NCBI RefSeq assembly: GCF_024138395.1
Contig: NZ_JAMYDU010000001.1
Span: 667,892-731,891 of the forward strand
Direction: 5' to 3'
Source: Pseudomonas mandelii
Lineage (GTDB): Bacteria; Pseudomonadota; Gammaproteobacteria; Pseudomonadales; Pseudomonadaceae
DNA length: 64,000 nt
The notes below the pieces were generated by a model that had not been told where the DNA came from, ran no database searches, and was given only the letters and a program-made list of their open reading frames with translations. Position 1 is the first letter of the stretch. The number at the start of each line of letters is the position of its first letter. The translations under genes were made by a program, and so were the position numbers. Positions 57,380 to 64,000 of this stretch are shown here, one piece after another.

Positions 57380-57619
57380 GTGGCCACTACCTCTGTCTCT
57401 CCTGACACCTACGAACGCCTGGGTATGCGCGTTCAGAAAATCATCAATTCCCCCACCGCCCAGAAAGCCAAAGCCGCACTGATCTTTCGTCTTCCGGATG
57501 AACCCGTGGATGAGTGGGAACGCTTGCTCGAAGAAATCGACGAGAACGATAACGTCACCCTTGCCCATCGCGACGATGGCGGTGTGCAGATTTTCTGGGT
57601 TGTGCCGAAGGAAGATTGA
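57380..57619 (+). CDS. Conserved hypothetical protein (79 aa)
   Basis: GTG start at 57380 is supported by AAGGATAATTCC at the right spacing; the frame is open to an ATG at 57329. MATTSVSPDTYERLGMRVQK ... DEWERLLEEIDENDNV ... IFWVVPKED. Small soluble alpha/beta protein, unknown role, 4 bases before endA. Confidence 0.65.
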   Translation: MATTSVSPDTYERLGMRVQKIINSPTAQKAKAALIFRLPDEPVDEWERLLEEIDENDNVTLAHRDDGGVQIFWVVPKED

Positions 57620-57623
57620 GTCA

Positions 57624-58313
57624 ATGAGTGTCCGCTGGTTTGCTTTACTGCTTCTGTTCATCACCCTCGGCGCCCAGGCTGGCGCCCCACGCACCTTCAA
57701 CGAAGCCAAGAAAGTCGCGTGGAAGTTGTACGCTCCGCAATCCACCGAGTTTTATTGCGGCTGCAAATACACTGGCAACCGTATCGATCTCGCTGCCTGC
57801 GGTTATGTGCCGCGTAAAAATGCCAAACGCGCCTCACGCATCGAGTGGGAGCACATTGTCCCGGCGTGGCAGATCGGCCATCAGCGCGAGTGCTGGCAGC
57901 AAGGTGGTCGCAAGAACTGCACGCGGTATGATCCGGTCTATCAAAAAGCCGAGGCCGATCTGCACAATCTGGTTCCAAGCATCGGCGAGGTGAATGGCGA
58001 TCGCAGTAACTTCAGCTTCGGCTGGTTGCCGGTGCAAACCGGTCAATACGGTTCGTGCCTGACCCAGGTCGATTTCAAGGCGAAGAAGGTCATGCCCCGC
58101 CCTTCCATTCGCGGCATGATCGCCCGCACGTATTTCTACATGAGCAAGCAGTACGGCTTGCGCCTGTCAAAACAGGATCGGCAACTGTATGAAGCCTGGA
58201 ACAAGACCTATCCAGTACAAGCCTGGGAACGTCAGCGCAACAAGAGCGTGGCGTGCGTGATGGGGCGCGGCAACGAGTTTGTCGGCCCGGTAGACATGAA
58301 AACCTGCGGCTGA
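57624..58313 (+). CDS. endA: Endonuclease I (periplasmic/secreted DNase)
   Basis: 229 aa, signal peptide (LGAQA). Motifs IEWEHIVPAWQIG (HIVPA active-site His, about residue 76), CWQQGGRKNC, ADLHNLVPSIGEVNGDRSN (beta-beta-alpha-Me metal site). Non-specific endonuclease of the EndA/NucM family. Two Cys pairs suggest disulfides. Start 57624 follows the stop of the upstream ORF by 4 bases. A strong terminator lies at 58331-58364. Confidence 0.95.
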   Translation: MSVRWFALLLLFITLGAQAGAPRTFNEAKKVAWKLYAPQSTEFYCGCKYTGNRIDLAACGYVPRKNAKRASRIEWEHIVPAWQIGHQRECWQQGGRKNCTRYDPVYQKAEADLHNLVPSIGEVNGDRSNFSFGWLPVQTGQYGSCLTQVDFKAKKVMPRPSIRGMIARTYFYMSKQYGLRLSKQDRQLYEAWNKTYPVQAWERQRNKSVACVMGRGNEFVGPVDMKTCG

Positions 58314-58330
58314 CCGGCTGCTGAAAACAC

Positions 58331-58364
58331 AAAGGCCTGGGGCATCACACCCAGGCCTTTGTTC
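58331..58364 (+). terminator. Terminator after endA
   Basis: AAAGGCCTGG (58331-58340) and CCAGGCCTTT (58351-58360) then TTTGTT-like T-rich tail on the + strand. Confidence 0.8.
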
Positions 58365-58385
58365 GTTTCTAACCGGCGCTTTTGG

Positions 58386-58751
58386 TTACTGAGCCGTCGG
58401 GTGTTCAACGACCAGCGACTCGATGTTCCTTTTTTTCGCCCGAGTGAGCGCTGCCGTCACTTCAGCTTGTTTGGCTTCTGCCTCGGTTTTCGAATTGAAT
58501 GGCCCTATCAGGATACGAACCTTTCCATTCTCCCTGATGACGCTGGAAACAAAGCTATGCTCAATCAACCAGCCGCTCAGGTCGCTGACCGCCTGGGGAG
58601 TTTCGCCGCGCACCTCGACGTCCCACTGCGGGCCGGTTGTCGCTGCGGGTGCGGAAGCGACTGCCGGTTGCGGCTTTTGAGTGTCAACCCCCTTACCCTC
58701 ATCGCACCCGATCAACGTCAATACTGCGATTACCAAGGCCATTTTGCGCAC
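58386..58751 (-). CDS. SPOR-domain lipoprotein
   Basis: 121 aa. Lipobox LTLIGCDEG (Cys about residue 16), then a Pro/Ala linker and a C-terminal SPOR domain (WDVEVRGET, IRENGKVRILIGPFNSKTEA). SPOR domains bind denuded septal peptidoglycan. Convergent with endA. Confidence 0.85.
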   Translation of the reverse strand: MRKMALVIAVLTLIGCDEGKGVDTQKPQPAVASAPAATTGPQWDVEVRGETPQAVSDLSGWLIEHSFVSSVIRENGKVRILIGPFNSKTEAEAKQAEVTAALTRAKKRNIESLVVEHPTAQ

Positions 58752-58998
58752 AACGCTTCCCTCTGAATGCTGAAAGCGGCGATTTTAACACTCATGGATC
58801 CTTCTCGAGCGCCGCAAAATGGGCGCAAAACAACGAGAATGATGGTTGCGGCCTCTGTATAGTTACGCCTTGGGAATTAATGCAGCATCTGCGCGTCAGA
58901 AAGAGGCACCCAACCGCGAGACTTCGCACTAATCTATACCTATACCGACCTCTGCACTGTCCGAATCAGGTGCCCCACAAGCAATCAAGGAGAAAACC

Positions 58999-59193
58999 AT
59001 GCTGATACTCACCCGCAAAGTCGGTGAAAGCATAAACATCGGTGACAACATAACGATCACCATTCTGGGCGTTAGCGGCCAGCAAGTCAGAATTGGCATC
59101 AACGCCCCGAAAGACGTTGCGGTGCATCGCGAAGAAATTTATCAACGAATTCAGGCTGGCCTGACCGCCCCAGACAAGCCGCAAACCCCCTGA
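58999..59193 (+). CDS. rsmE: CsrA/RsmA-family RNA-binding regulator RsmE
   Basis: 64 aa, [20 protein letters not shown] then [20 protein letters not shown], the CsrA RNA-binding dimer fold. The C-terminal [10 protein letters not shown] matches RsmE of fluorescent pseudomonads rather than RsmA. Represses translation at GGA sites under control of GacSA small RNAs. CAAGGAGAAAACC precedes it and itself contains GGA, the known autoregulation target type. A 9-bp hairpin (59210-59245) follows the stop. Confidence 0.93.
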   Translation: MLILTRKVGESINIGDNITITILGVSGQQVRIGINAPKDVAVHREEIYQRIQAGLTAPDKPQTP

Positions 59194-59387
59194 ATCCTGC
59201 TGTAGTCAGTAGCCAGCCTATTCTGTCTCGAATAACGGCTGGCTAAAGATTCAAGCACCGCATCGCTCTCCGCCCAGTCTCTCGTTGCTATGCATTCGCA
59301 ACGTGGAGCCGATACTACCGTCCTCGCCTCATACCTGACTGTCAGACGTTTCGGATTTGCTGCGAGAAAGAGCGCCCTCCTTCCCGG

Positions 59388-59849
59388 CTAACCAAACGTT
59401 ACCCCACGCGCCATGCCCGCGGCAGCCACGACCATCAGCACCAACAGCAGCGCTTCGATATGACTGATACGGGCAAACAGCGTTGCGCGCCCGGTATCGA
59501 TAGCCGCCCCACGCCCCAGCGCAATCCGCCATTTGATCAGCGCCACCATCGGCGCAATTTCAAGCAGCAGGATGAGAACGAAGAGCGTCATTTTGAGATG
59601 AAACAGCGGTTGGTGAAGATAGTAATCAGTGCCTTTTTCGTACCCACCAAAAGCTCGCATCCCACCCGTTACCAAGAGAATGACTGCAGAAATCCCCCAC
59701 AGATTATCCGCAAGCAAAACGCTGCGCGCCTCTCCCACCCCGGCAATCAGACGACGTAAAGCCTTACCGCGGGTCAGTACCGCCCAAAAGGCCAACGCAA
59801 AGGCCAAGAGGTGAATCGTCGCCAGAAACCAGTGAGCCAGCATCGACAT
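59388..59849 (-). CDS. DUF2214 membrane protein
   Basis: 153 aa with four hydrophobic helices (about 5-25, 48-68, 82-104 and 128-148). Pattern LLADNLWGISAVILLVTGGM and HLKMTLFVLILLLEIAPM matches DUF2214. Unknown function. Confidence 0.8.
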   Translation of the reverse strand: MSMLAHWFLATIHLLAFALAFWAVLTRGKALRRLIAGVGEARSVLLADNLWGISAVILLVTGGMRAFGGYEKGTDYYLHQPLFHLKMTLFVLILLLEIAPMVALIKWRIALGRGAAIDTGRATLFARISHIEALLLVLMVVAAAGMARGVTFG

Positions 59850-59999
59850 ACTCCTACAGACGAAGTTGAAACAGCCCTACAGTAGTAGTTCATCGGAGGG
59901 GATTTGCCCATGCACGTGGCTTCGCTGATTACCCGCACATCAGGGCGACTGATACGCCGGTTGTTTCAACGTCAGACTCAATTGGCAAATAGCGGGCGC

Positions 60000-60034
60000 A
60001 AAAAAGCCGGGCTCCTGATGGATACCCGGCTTTT
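60000..60034 (-). terminator. Terminator of the Gly-rich protein gene
   Basis: GCCGGG/CCCGGC stem with TTTTTTT on the minus strand, 14 bases after the stop at 60048. Confidence 0.75.
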
Positions 60035-60047
60035 GAGAACGTTGGAC

Positions 60048-60539
60048 TTAATCCGTTCTTTTTGAAGTCGAAGTGCGAGCCTTGCTTAATCCTTTCGCAT
60101 TGTGATCACCAGGCGTAGAGGCCGAAATGGCAGAGGCTTTCGTCACTCCTCGTGTATCCCGGGATTTCGCGATGCCCGAAGTCACTGAACCATGGCCGCT
60201 AACACCATTACGATCACTACCGTAGTGATTGCCACTGACACCACGATCGCGGACAGCTTTGCCTGCGTGATCACTGCTCAAGCCATTGCCGTGGCCATTG
60301 CTGACACCGCCGGAATGGCCGGACCCACCGTGGCCACCACCGTTACCGCCGCCATTGCCACCACCGTTACCACCACCATTGCCGCCGCCGTTACCACCAC
60401 CGCCCCCGCCACCGCCGCCACCACCATCCTTCGCGTAGGCGGAAGTCATGATGGACAGGTCAACGGGCAATAATGGGGCGGCCGCAAGCATCATCACGCA
60501 TGACATGACAGCTGCAAAACTCTTGTTTTTTAATAACAT
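60048..60539 (-). CDS. Exported Gly-rich repeat protein
   Basis: 163 aa. Signal peptide ends TSAYA. Then a run of Gly followed by repeated GGN units (about residues 40-70), and a basic Ser/Thr tail ending TSTSKRTD. Low complexity, likely surface-exposed or disordered. Unknown function. The GGN tract is a simple-sequence DNA repeat that could vary in length. Confidence 0.7.
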   Translation of the reverse strand: MLLKNKSFAAVMSCVMMLAAAPLLPVDLSIMTSAYAKDGGGGGGGGGGGNGGGNGGGNGGGNGGGNGGGHGGSGHSGGVSNGHGNGLSSDHAGKAVRDRGVSGNHYGSDRNGVSGHGSVTSGIAKSRDTRGVTKASAISASTPGDHNAKGLSKARTSTSKRTD

Positions 60540-60716
60540 GGGGGGCTTCCGTGAGGTTGATATCGCACGGAGTAATTGACTGTTTCGGTGCCATACAGTT
60601 CAAAGGCTGACGACCAGCGGGCAGGCAATGTGCAATTATCGAAAATGCACATTGCTTCCCGTGATTTTGCAGGTCGTTATGCGGCGAGGGTGCGATTGGA
60701 ATTTGTCGCTTTCATA

Positions 60717-61184
60717 TCAATCGAATGCGCCATTGAGAACCTCGTAGATGATCCCGGTAGCGATCGCCACCAATATCAAATCAGTGCCAGCCTGGCGCCA
60801 CTCGTAGCCATCGTAGTGCGGAAGCCTGCCGAGCAATCGACCATCGAGTTTCTTGGCGATCCCCGGAGGTAGCGGTTTTCCGCGAGCGAGGTTTTTTTGA
60901 ATGCCGGGCGGCAAGGCGGGCCCGGGGCTCCAGTAGTCGCGATAACCACCCACGATGCCAAGAACACTTCCTTGATTGATGCTCGGGCCGTGACTCCAAT
61001 CGTCACCCCCTGAACCTTTGCCTTTGTTACCTTGGCTGGCATTGCCATGGCCTTGGCTGTTTTGTGGGTTTCCCTTGCCGCTTCCCTGGCCCTTCCCGTT
61101 TCCCGGGTCGGCCAATGCAGCCATTGAACCGGACGCCAAGGCAAGACACGTCATAGCGGCAATCAACGAGCGAGATCTAAACAT
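60717..61184 (-). CDS. CigR/RcnB-like exported protein
   Basis: 155 aa from ATG 61184. Signal peptide ends AALA, then a Gly/Asn/Lys-rich stretch, then the conserved tail ALPPGIQKNLARGKPLPPGI ... YEWRQAGTDLILVAIATGII typical of anti-virulence regulator CigR and RcnB-like proteins. The C-terminal hydrophobic stretch may insert in a membrane. Role in this organism unknown. Confidence 0.8.
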   Translation of the reverse strand: MFRSRSLIAAMTCLALASGSMAALADPGNGKGQGSGKGNPQNSQGHGNASQGNKGKGSGGDDWSHGPSINQGSVLGIVGGYRDYWSPGPALPPGIQKNLARGKPLPPGIAKKLDGRLLGRLPHYDGYEWRQAGTDLILVAIATGIIYEVLNGAFD

Positions 61185-61339
61185 ATCCGTTCTCTCAGAA
61201 AGGGATGCCCCCTGCAATGTAGACGATTATGGGTGTGTTAGTTCAGAAACTGAGATGGCGACAGAGCCAGACGGGGAAAGCCGAACGAACGGAGAGCAGA
61301 ACTGGCCCAGTCAATTGATAGCTGGGCCAGATGAAACAA

Positions 61340-61696
61340 CTACAGCACTACGGTTGAGAGCATGCCTAAAGCACCCAGGCAAAACCCGATGAGCGCGCCA
61401 CGTCCCGGTGCCTCATGAAACAAGTACCAAACCACTATCGGCTCAAGGAGCAATAGCGACGTAATTGAAATCACCGTAACAACCCAGATATCACCTACAA
61501 CAACATAGCCCAGCCAATAGGCTCCTAGCAGGCAAAAACCTGCAACGCTCATCAGCACGACGGGAAGCATGAACTCTTCCCATGAACTACTACCTGTTTG
61601 GGCAAGCCTGGCAGTTACTACCTCACTGTAGATCGCGAAAAACTCACCTACCACCATCAATCCTAGAGCAGAAACTCCGAGTAGTTCTTTGGACAT
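61340..61696 (-). CDS. Small 4-TM DMT/EamA-like membrane protein
   Basis: 118 aa with four hydrophobic helices (about 9-27, 43-61, 65-83 and 93-113). Motif LEPIVVWYLFHEAPGRGALI resembles the end of an EamA half-transporter, and MSKELLGVSALGLMVVGEFF an SMR-like start. GAAGGAATTTTTGAT precedes ATG 61696. It overlaps the 53-codon ORF upstream by 34 bases, so the two are probably coupled. Lower GC than the neighbours. Confidence 0.7.
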   Translation of the reverse strand: MSKELLGVSALGLMVVGEFFAIYSEVVTARLAQTGSSSWEEFMLPVVLMSVAGFCLLGAYWLGYVVVGDIWVVTVISITSLLLLEPIVVWYLFHEAPGRGALIGFCLGALGMLSTVVL

Positions 61697-61824
61697 ATCA
61701 AAAATTCCTTCGTATTCAGAGCAAGATTTTTCAGCTCCCAACCAGCAATGTCGCTGGCTGGCGATCCGTTGCGGTGATACGAAGCAGTCTTGAATAGCCC
61801 TGAATTACCGAAGTGCTTTTCCAT
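61663..61824 (-). CDS. 53-aa peptide ORF overlapping a small transporter gene
   Basis: AGAAGGAAATGAGC before ATG 61824 gives an AAGGA site at good spacing. The peptide MEKHFGNSGLFKTASYHRNG ... CPKNYSEFLL is mixed charge with one Cys and no signal peptide. No family recognised. Overlap with the downstream 4-TM gene and low GC raise the possibility of a secreted peptide with its exporter; unproven. Confidence 0.45.
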   Translation of the reverse strand: MEKHFGNSGLFKTASYHRNGSPASDIAGWELKNLALNTKEFLICPKNYSEFLL

Positions 61825-61939
61825 GCTCATTTCCTTCTCGATATGTGAATCCAGGCACCAGAATAGTGAGTGCCTGCACCGATCATACGTTTCGTTAACC
61901 TCCGCTAACAACCTGCGTCACTTCAGCCTGGCGATAACG

Positions 61940-62125
61940 GCCCGACCCTCTCTGCGAGAGCAAGATCCGCGCATTGGGGCATGGCTGTACGAACAGCAGG
62001 GTTTTGAGCAGGAATACATTCAGGCGCTGAGGGGGCATGTGGCCTAAAAGATGACGAAGCATTACCAGGAAGGGCACGGCGACAAGACGAGTACGTTGAG
62101 GTAGGCGCCGAGTGGGGTTTTGCAA
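61940..62125 (+). pseudogene. C-terminal relic of a tyrosine integrase
   Basis: Frames read KIRALG, then (after loss of one G in a GGGG run) IGAWLYEQQGFEQEYIQALR and GHVA, a TAA, KMTKHYQEGHGDK, then a frame shift to EYVEVGAEWGF. This is the terminal part (H-x-x-R neighbourhood, GH, Tyr nucleophile HYQEGH) of a phage or island integrase. Two frameshifts and one stop; adjacent to tRNA-Val. Confidence 0.8.
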
Positions 62126-62136
62126 ATCGCAGACAA

Positions 62137-62166
62137 CAAAAAAGGGCCCACCTTTCGGTGAGCCCT
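62137..62166 (-). terminator. Terminator of tRNA-Val
   Basis: On the minus strand GGGCTCACC GAAA GGTGGGCCC followed by TTTTTTT, 31 bases after the tRNA 3' end. Confidence 0.8.
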
Positions 62167-62196
62167 TCTAGACCGCCCAGCAGAGCGGATTTTGTT

Positions 62197-62273
62197 TGGT
62201 AGGCGCGATTGGACTCGAACCAACGACCCCCACCATGTCAAGGTGGTGCTCTAACCAACTGAGCTACGTGCCT
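62197..62273 (-). tRNA. tRNA-Val (anticodon GAC)
   Basis: 77 nt with encoded CCA. Anticodon arm CCACC-TTGACAT-GGTGG, anticodon GAC; T-loop TTCGAGT. Acceptor AGGCACG against CGCGCCT leaves an A5-C68 mismatch. The 3' half may come from an integrated element. Confidence 0.93.
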
Positions 62274-62456
62274 GCTGTGAGGCGGCATTCTACGGAATTC
62301 CGGAGGGGTGTCAACACCTTTTTTTCACCTAACCCTATGAATATGCAAAATATTTAATTTCCCGGCTGCAAAGAACATTTTCCGCTGGCTGGCGGTCGTT
62401 TTTTAACTCGGGTAGGATCGATGCACTCGTAAAATATATTAAACAGAGGCTGCAGG

Positions 62457-63740
62457 ATGGCGAACACTCCCTACCCAGAGTCCTATTACGCCGCATCGGC
62501 TAATGTGGCGCCGCCGCGCCCGGCTTTGCGAGATGACGTAGAGACTGATGTCTGTGTCATCGGCGCCGGCTATACCGGCCTGTCCTCTGCCCTGTTTCTG
62601 CTGGAGAACGGTTTTCGGGTAACGGTCCTGGAAGCGGCCAAAGTGGGTTTTGGCGCCTCGGGCCGCAACGGTGGCCAGATCGTTAACAGCTACAGCCGTG
62701 ATATCGATGTGATCGAGCGCAGTGTCGGCCCCAAGCAAGCCCAGCTGCTGGGGCAAATGGCGTTTGAGGGTGGACGGATCATTCGTGAGCGAGTGGCCAA
62801 ATACAACATTCAGTGCGATCTGAAGGATGGCGGTGTATTCGCCGCCATTACCGCGAAGCAGATGGACCATTTGGAGTCCCAGAAACGCCTGTGGGAGCGC
62901 TTTGGTCACACGCAACTTGAGCTATTGGATCAGCGACGCATCCGTGAAGTGGTGGCTTGCGATCAATACATCGGCGGGATGCTCGACATGAGCGGCGGGC
63001 ATATTCATCCGCTCAATCTTGTCTTGGGCGAAGCAGCCGCCGTGGAGTCGCTGGGCGGCACTGTTTACGAGCAGTCGCCAGCGGTGCGCATCGAGCGCGG
63101 CGCCAATCCCGTGGTGCATACGCCTCAGGGCAAGGTCAGGGCCAAATTCATCATCGTCGCCGGTAATGCTTACATCGGCAACCTGGTGCCGGAGCTGGCC
63201 GCCAAGTCGATGCCCTGCGGGACTCAAGTGATCGCCACCGAACCCTTGGGCAATGAATTGGCCAAGCGGCTGCTACCGCAGGACTACTGCGTCGAAGACT
63301 GCAACTACCTGCTCGACTACTACCGCCTGAGCGCGGACAAACGCCTGATTTTCGGCGGCGGCGTGGTCTATGGCGCGCGAGATCCGGCGAACATCGAGGC
63401 GATCATTCGACCGAAGATGCTCAAGGCCTTCCCGCAGCTCAAGGATGTGAAAATCGATTACGCCTGGACCGGTAATTTCCTGCTGACCCTGTCGCGACTT
63501 CCCCAAGTCGGACGCCTGGGCGACAACATCTACTATTCCCAGGGTTGCAGCGGCCATGGCGTGACGTATACACATGTGGCAGGCAAAGTGCTAGCCGAAG
63601 CATTGCGCGGCCAGGCCGAGCGCTTCGACGCCTTTGCCGACCTGCCCCACTACCCATTCCCCGGCGGACAATTGCTGCGTACACCATTCGCTGCGTTGGG
63701 CGCCTGGTATTACGGATTGCGGGACAAACTAGGGTTCTGA
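62457..63740 (+). CDS. puuB: FAD-dependent gamma-glutamylputrescine oxidase-like enzyme
   Basis: 427 aa DadA/DAO-type FAD oxidoreductase. Dinucleotide motif VCVIGAGYTGLSSALFLLE near residue 32, FGASGRNGGQIV near 64, and the C-terminal FAD motif GCSGHGVTYTHVAGKVLAEA near 368. Closest in pattern to PuuB/PauB enzymes that oxidise gamma-glutamylputrescine in polyamine catabolism, at the membrane side of the cytoplasm. GAGGCTGCAGG lies at the start. Followed by a strong terminator. Confidence 0.85.
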   Translation: MANTPYPESYYAASANVAPPRPALRDDVETDVCVIGAGYTGLSSALFLLENGFRVTVLEAAKVGFGASGRNGGQIVNSYSRDIDVIERSVGPKQAQLLGQMAFEGGRIIRERVAKYNIQCDLKDGGVFAAITAKQMDHLESQKRLWERFGHTQLELLDQRRIREVVACDQYIGGMLDMSGGHIHPLNLVLGEAAAVESLGGTVYEQSPAVRIERGANPVVHTPQGKVRAKFIIVAGNAYIGNLVPELAAKSMPCGTQVIATEPLGNELAKRLLPQDYCVEDCNYLLDYYRLSADKRLIFGGGVVYGARDPANIEAIIRPKMLKAFPQLKDVKIDYAWTGNFLLTLSRLPQVGRLGDNIYYSQGCSGHGVTYTHVAGKVLAEALRGQAERFDAFADLPHYPFPGGQLLRTPFAALGAWYYGLRDKLGF

Positions 63741-63752
63741 CCAACAGACGCA

Positions 63753-63785
63753 AAAAGGGGCAACTGAAAAGTTGCCCCCTTTTTT
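63753..63785 (+). terminator. Terminator after puuB
   Basis: GGGGCAACT (63757-63765), GAAA loop, AGTTGCCCC (63770-63778), then TTTTTT. Confidence 0.9.
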
Positions 63786-63812
63786 ACATGTGCGCCATGC
63801 CTGGCGCAGACA

Positions 63813-63841
63813 CAAAAAACCCCGGTCTTTCGACCAGGGTC
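63813..63841 (-). terminator. Terminator of tRNA-Asp
   Basis: CCCTGGTC GAAA GACCGGGG with one G-U pair and TTTTTT on the minus strand, about 85 bases after the tRNA 3' end. Confidence 0.7.
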
Positions 63842-63926
63842 TTTGCTATCGACTCGAAACAGACACTGGCTTTACCAGCGGCTTGCTTCGTAGCTCCAAG
63901 GCGTTCAGTGGGCCTTGAGGCAGATA

Positions 63927-64000
63927 TGGCGCAGCGGACGGGACTCGAACCCGCGACCCCCGGCGTGACAGGCCGGTATTCTAACCGACTGAACTACCGC
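63927..64000 (-). tRNA. tRNA-Asp (anticodon GTC), cut by window edge
   Basis: 74 nt are visible including CCA; about 3 bases of the 5' acceptor strand lie outside. Anticodon arm CCGGC-CTGTCAC-GCCGG with anticodon GTC, T-loop TTCGAGT. Confidence 0.92.

Noticed and set aside
60192..60473. 93-aa Thr/Ala-rich plus-strand ORF
   Set aside because: Antisense shadow of the GGN repeat.

Overview
The window is about 60% GC chromosomal DNA of a fluorescent-type Pseudomonas (P. fluorescens group). This rests on an RsmE-type CsrA paralogue, the thrS-infC-rpmI-rplT-pheS-pheT-ihfA block with an AUU-type infC start, periplasmic glutaminase-asparaginase under a sigma-54-like promoter, and abundant Pseudomonas REP-type inverted repeats.

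Layout. 1-2.2 kb: 3' end of an alpha-ketoglutaric-semialdehyde-type dehydrogenase, convergent with an Ldh_2-family imino-acid reductase. 2.4-3.6 kb: ohr-ohrR peroxide module with recurring TCGCATAC-type operator half-sites. 3.9-14.6 kb: one leftward block, DUF1302 porin-like protein, DUF1329 protein, YCF48 beta-propeller, RND/MMPL exporter, acyl-CoA dehydrogenase and acyl-CoA synthetase, probably an uptake-plus-activation unit for a hydrophobic acid, with an AraC-type regulator close by. 17-23.4 kb: a seven-gene leftward catabolic operon (quinone oxidoreductase, TauD dioxygenase, BKACE, MFS, DsbA-like, Rieske, YeiH), divergent from a MocR-type regulator that is followed by an isomerase-MFS pair.

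28.2-38.2 kb is a decayed prophage next to tRNA-Pro(GGG). Nearly every recognisable phage gene is broken (DnaT-like head gene, DUF1351-like coiled coil, two different PP-loop/PAPS-reductase-like genes, N-terminally truncated integrase). In contrast a PIN-domain protein, an HNH nuclease and a DUF2971 protein are intact, and the PIN and DUF2971 genes are AT-rich. These are the best candidates for selected cargo such as defence or toxin functions.

38.4-45.7 kb is the core translation block. 46-48 kb holds small envelope and cold-shock genes. 48.1-55.2 kb is a ribose operon rbsBACRKD followed by a periplasmic nucleoside hydrolase, so extracellular nucleosides can feed the ribose transporter, under a perfect 14-bp LacI-family palindrome. 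55.3-61.2 kb has ansB, endA, rsmE and several small envelope proteins. At 61.3-62.3 kb a low-GC 53-codon ORF overlaps a 4-TM transporter next to an integrase C-terminal relic and a tRNA-Val(GAC) with an A-C acceptor mismatch. The window ends with puuB and a tRNA-Asp cut by the edge.

All calls are by reading the translations and bases; no database search was run. I did not find a proven new multi-gene defence system. The most promising unexplained units are the intact cargo genes of the dead prophage, the peptide/transporter pair at tRNA-Val and the seven-gene BKACE-TauD-YeiH operon.
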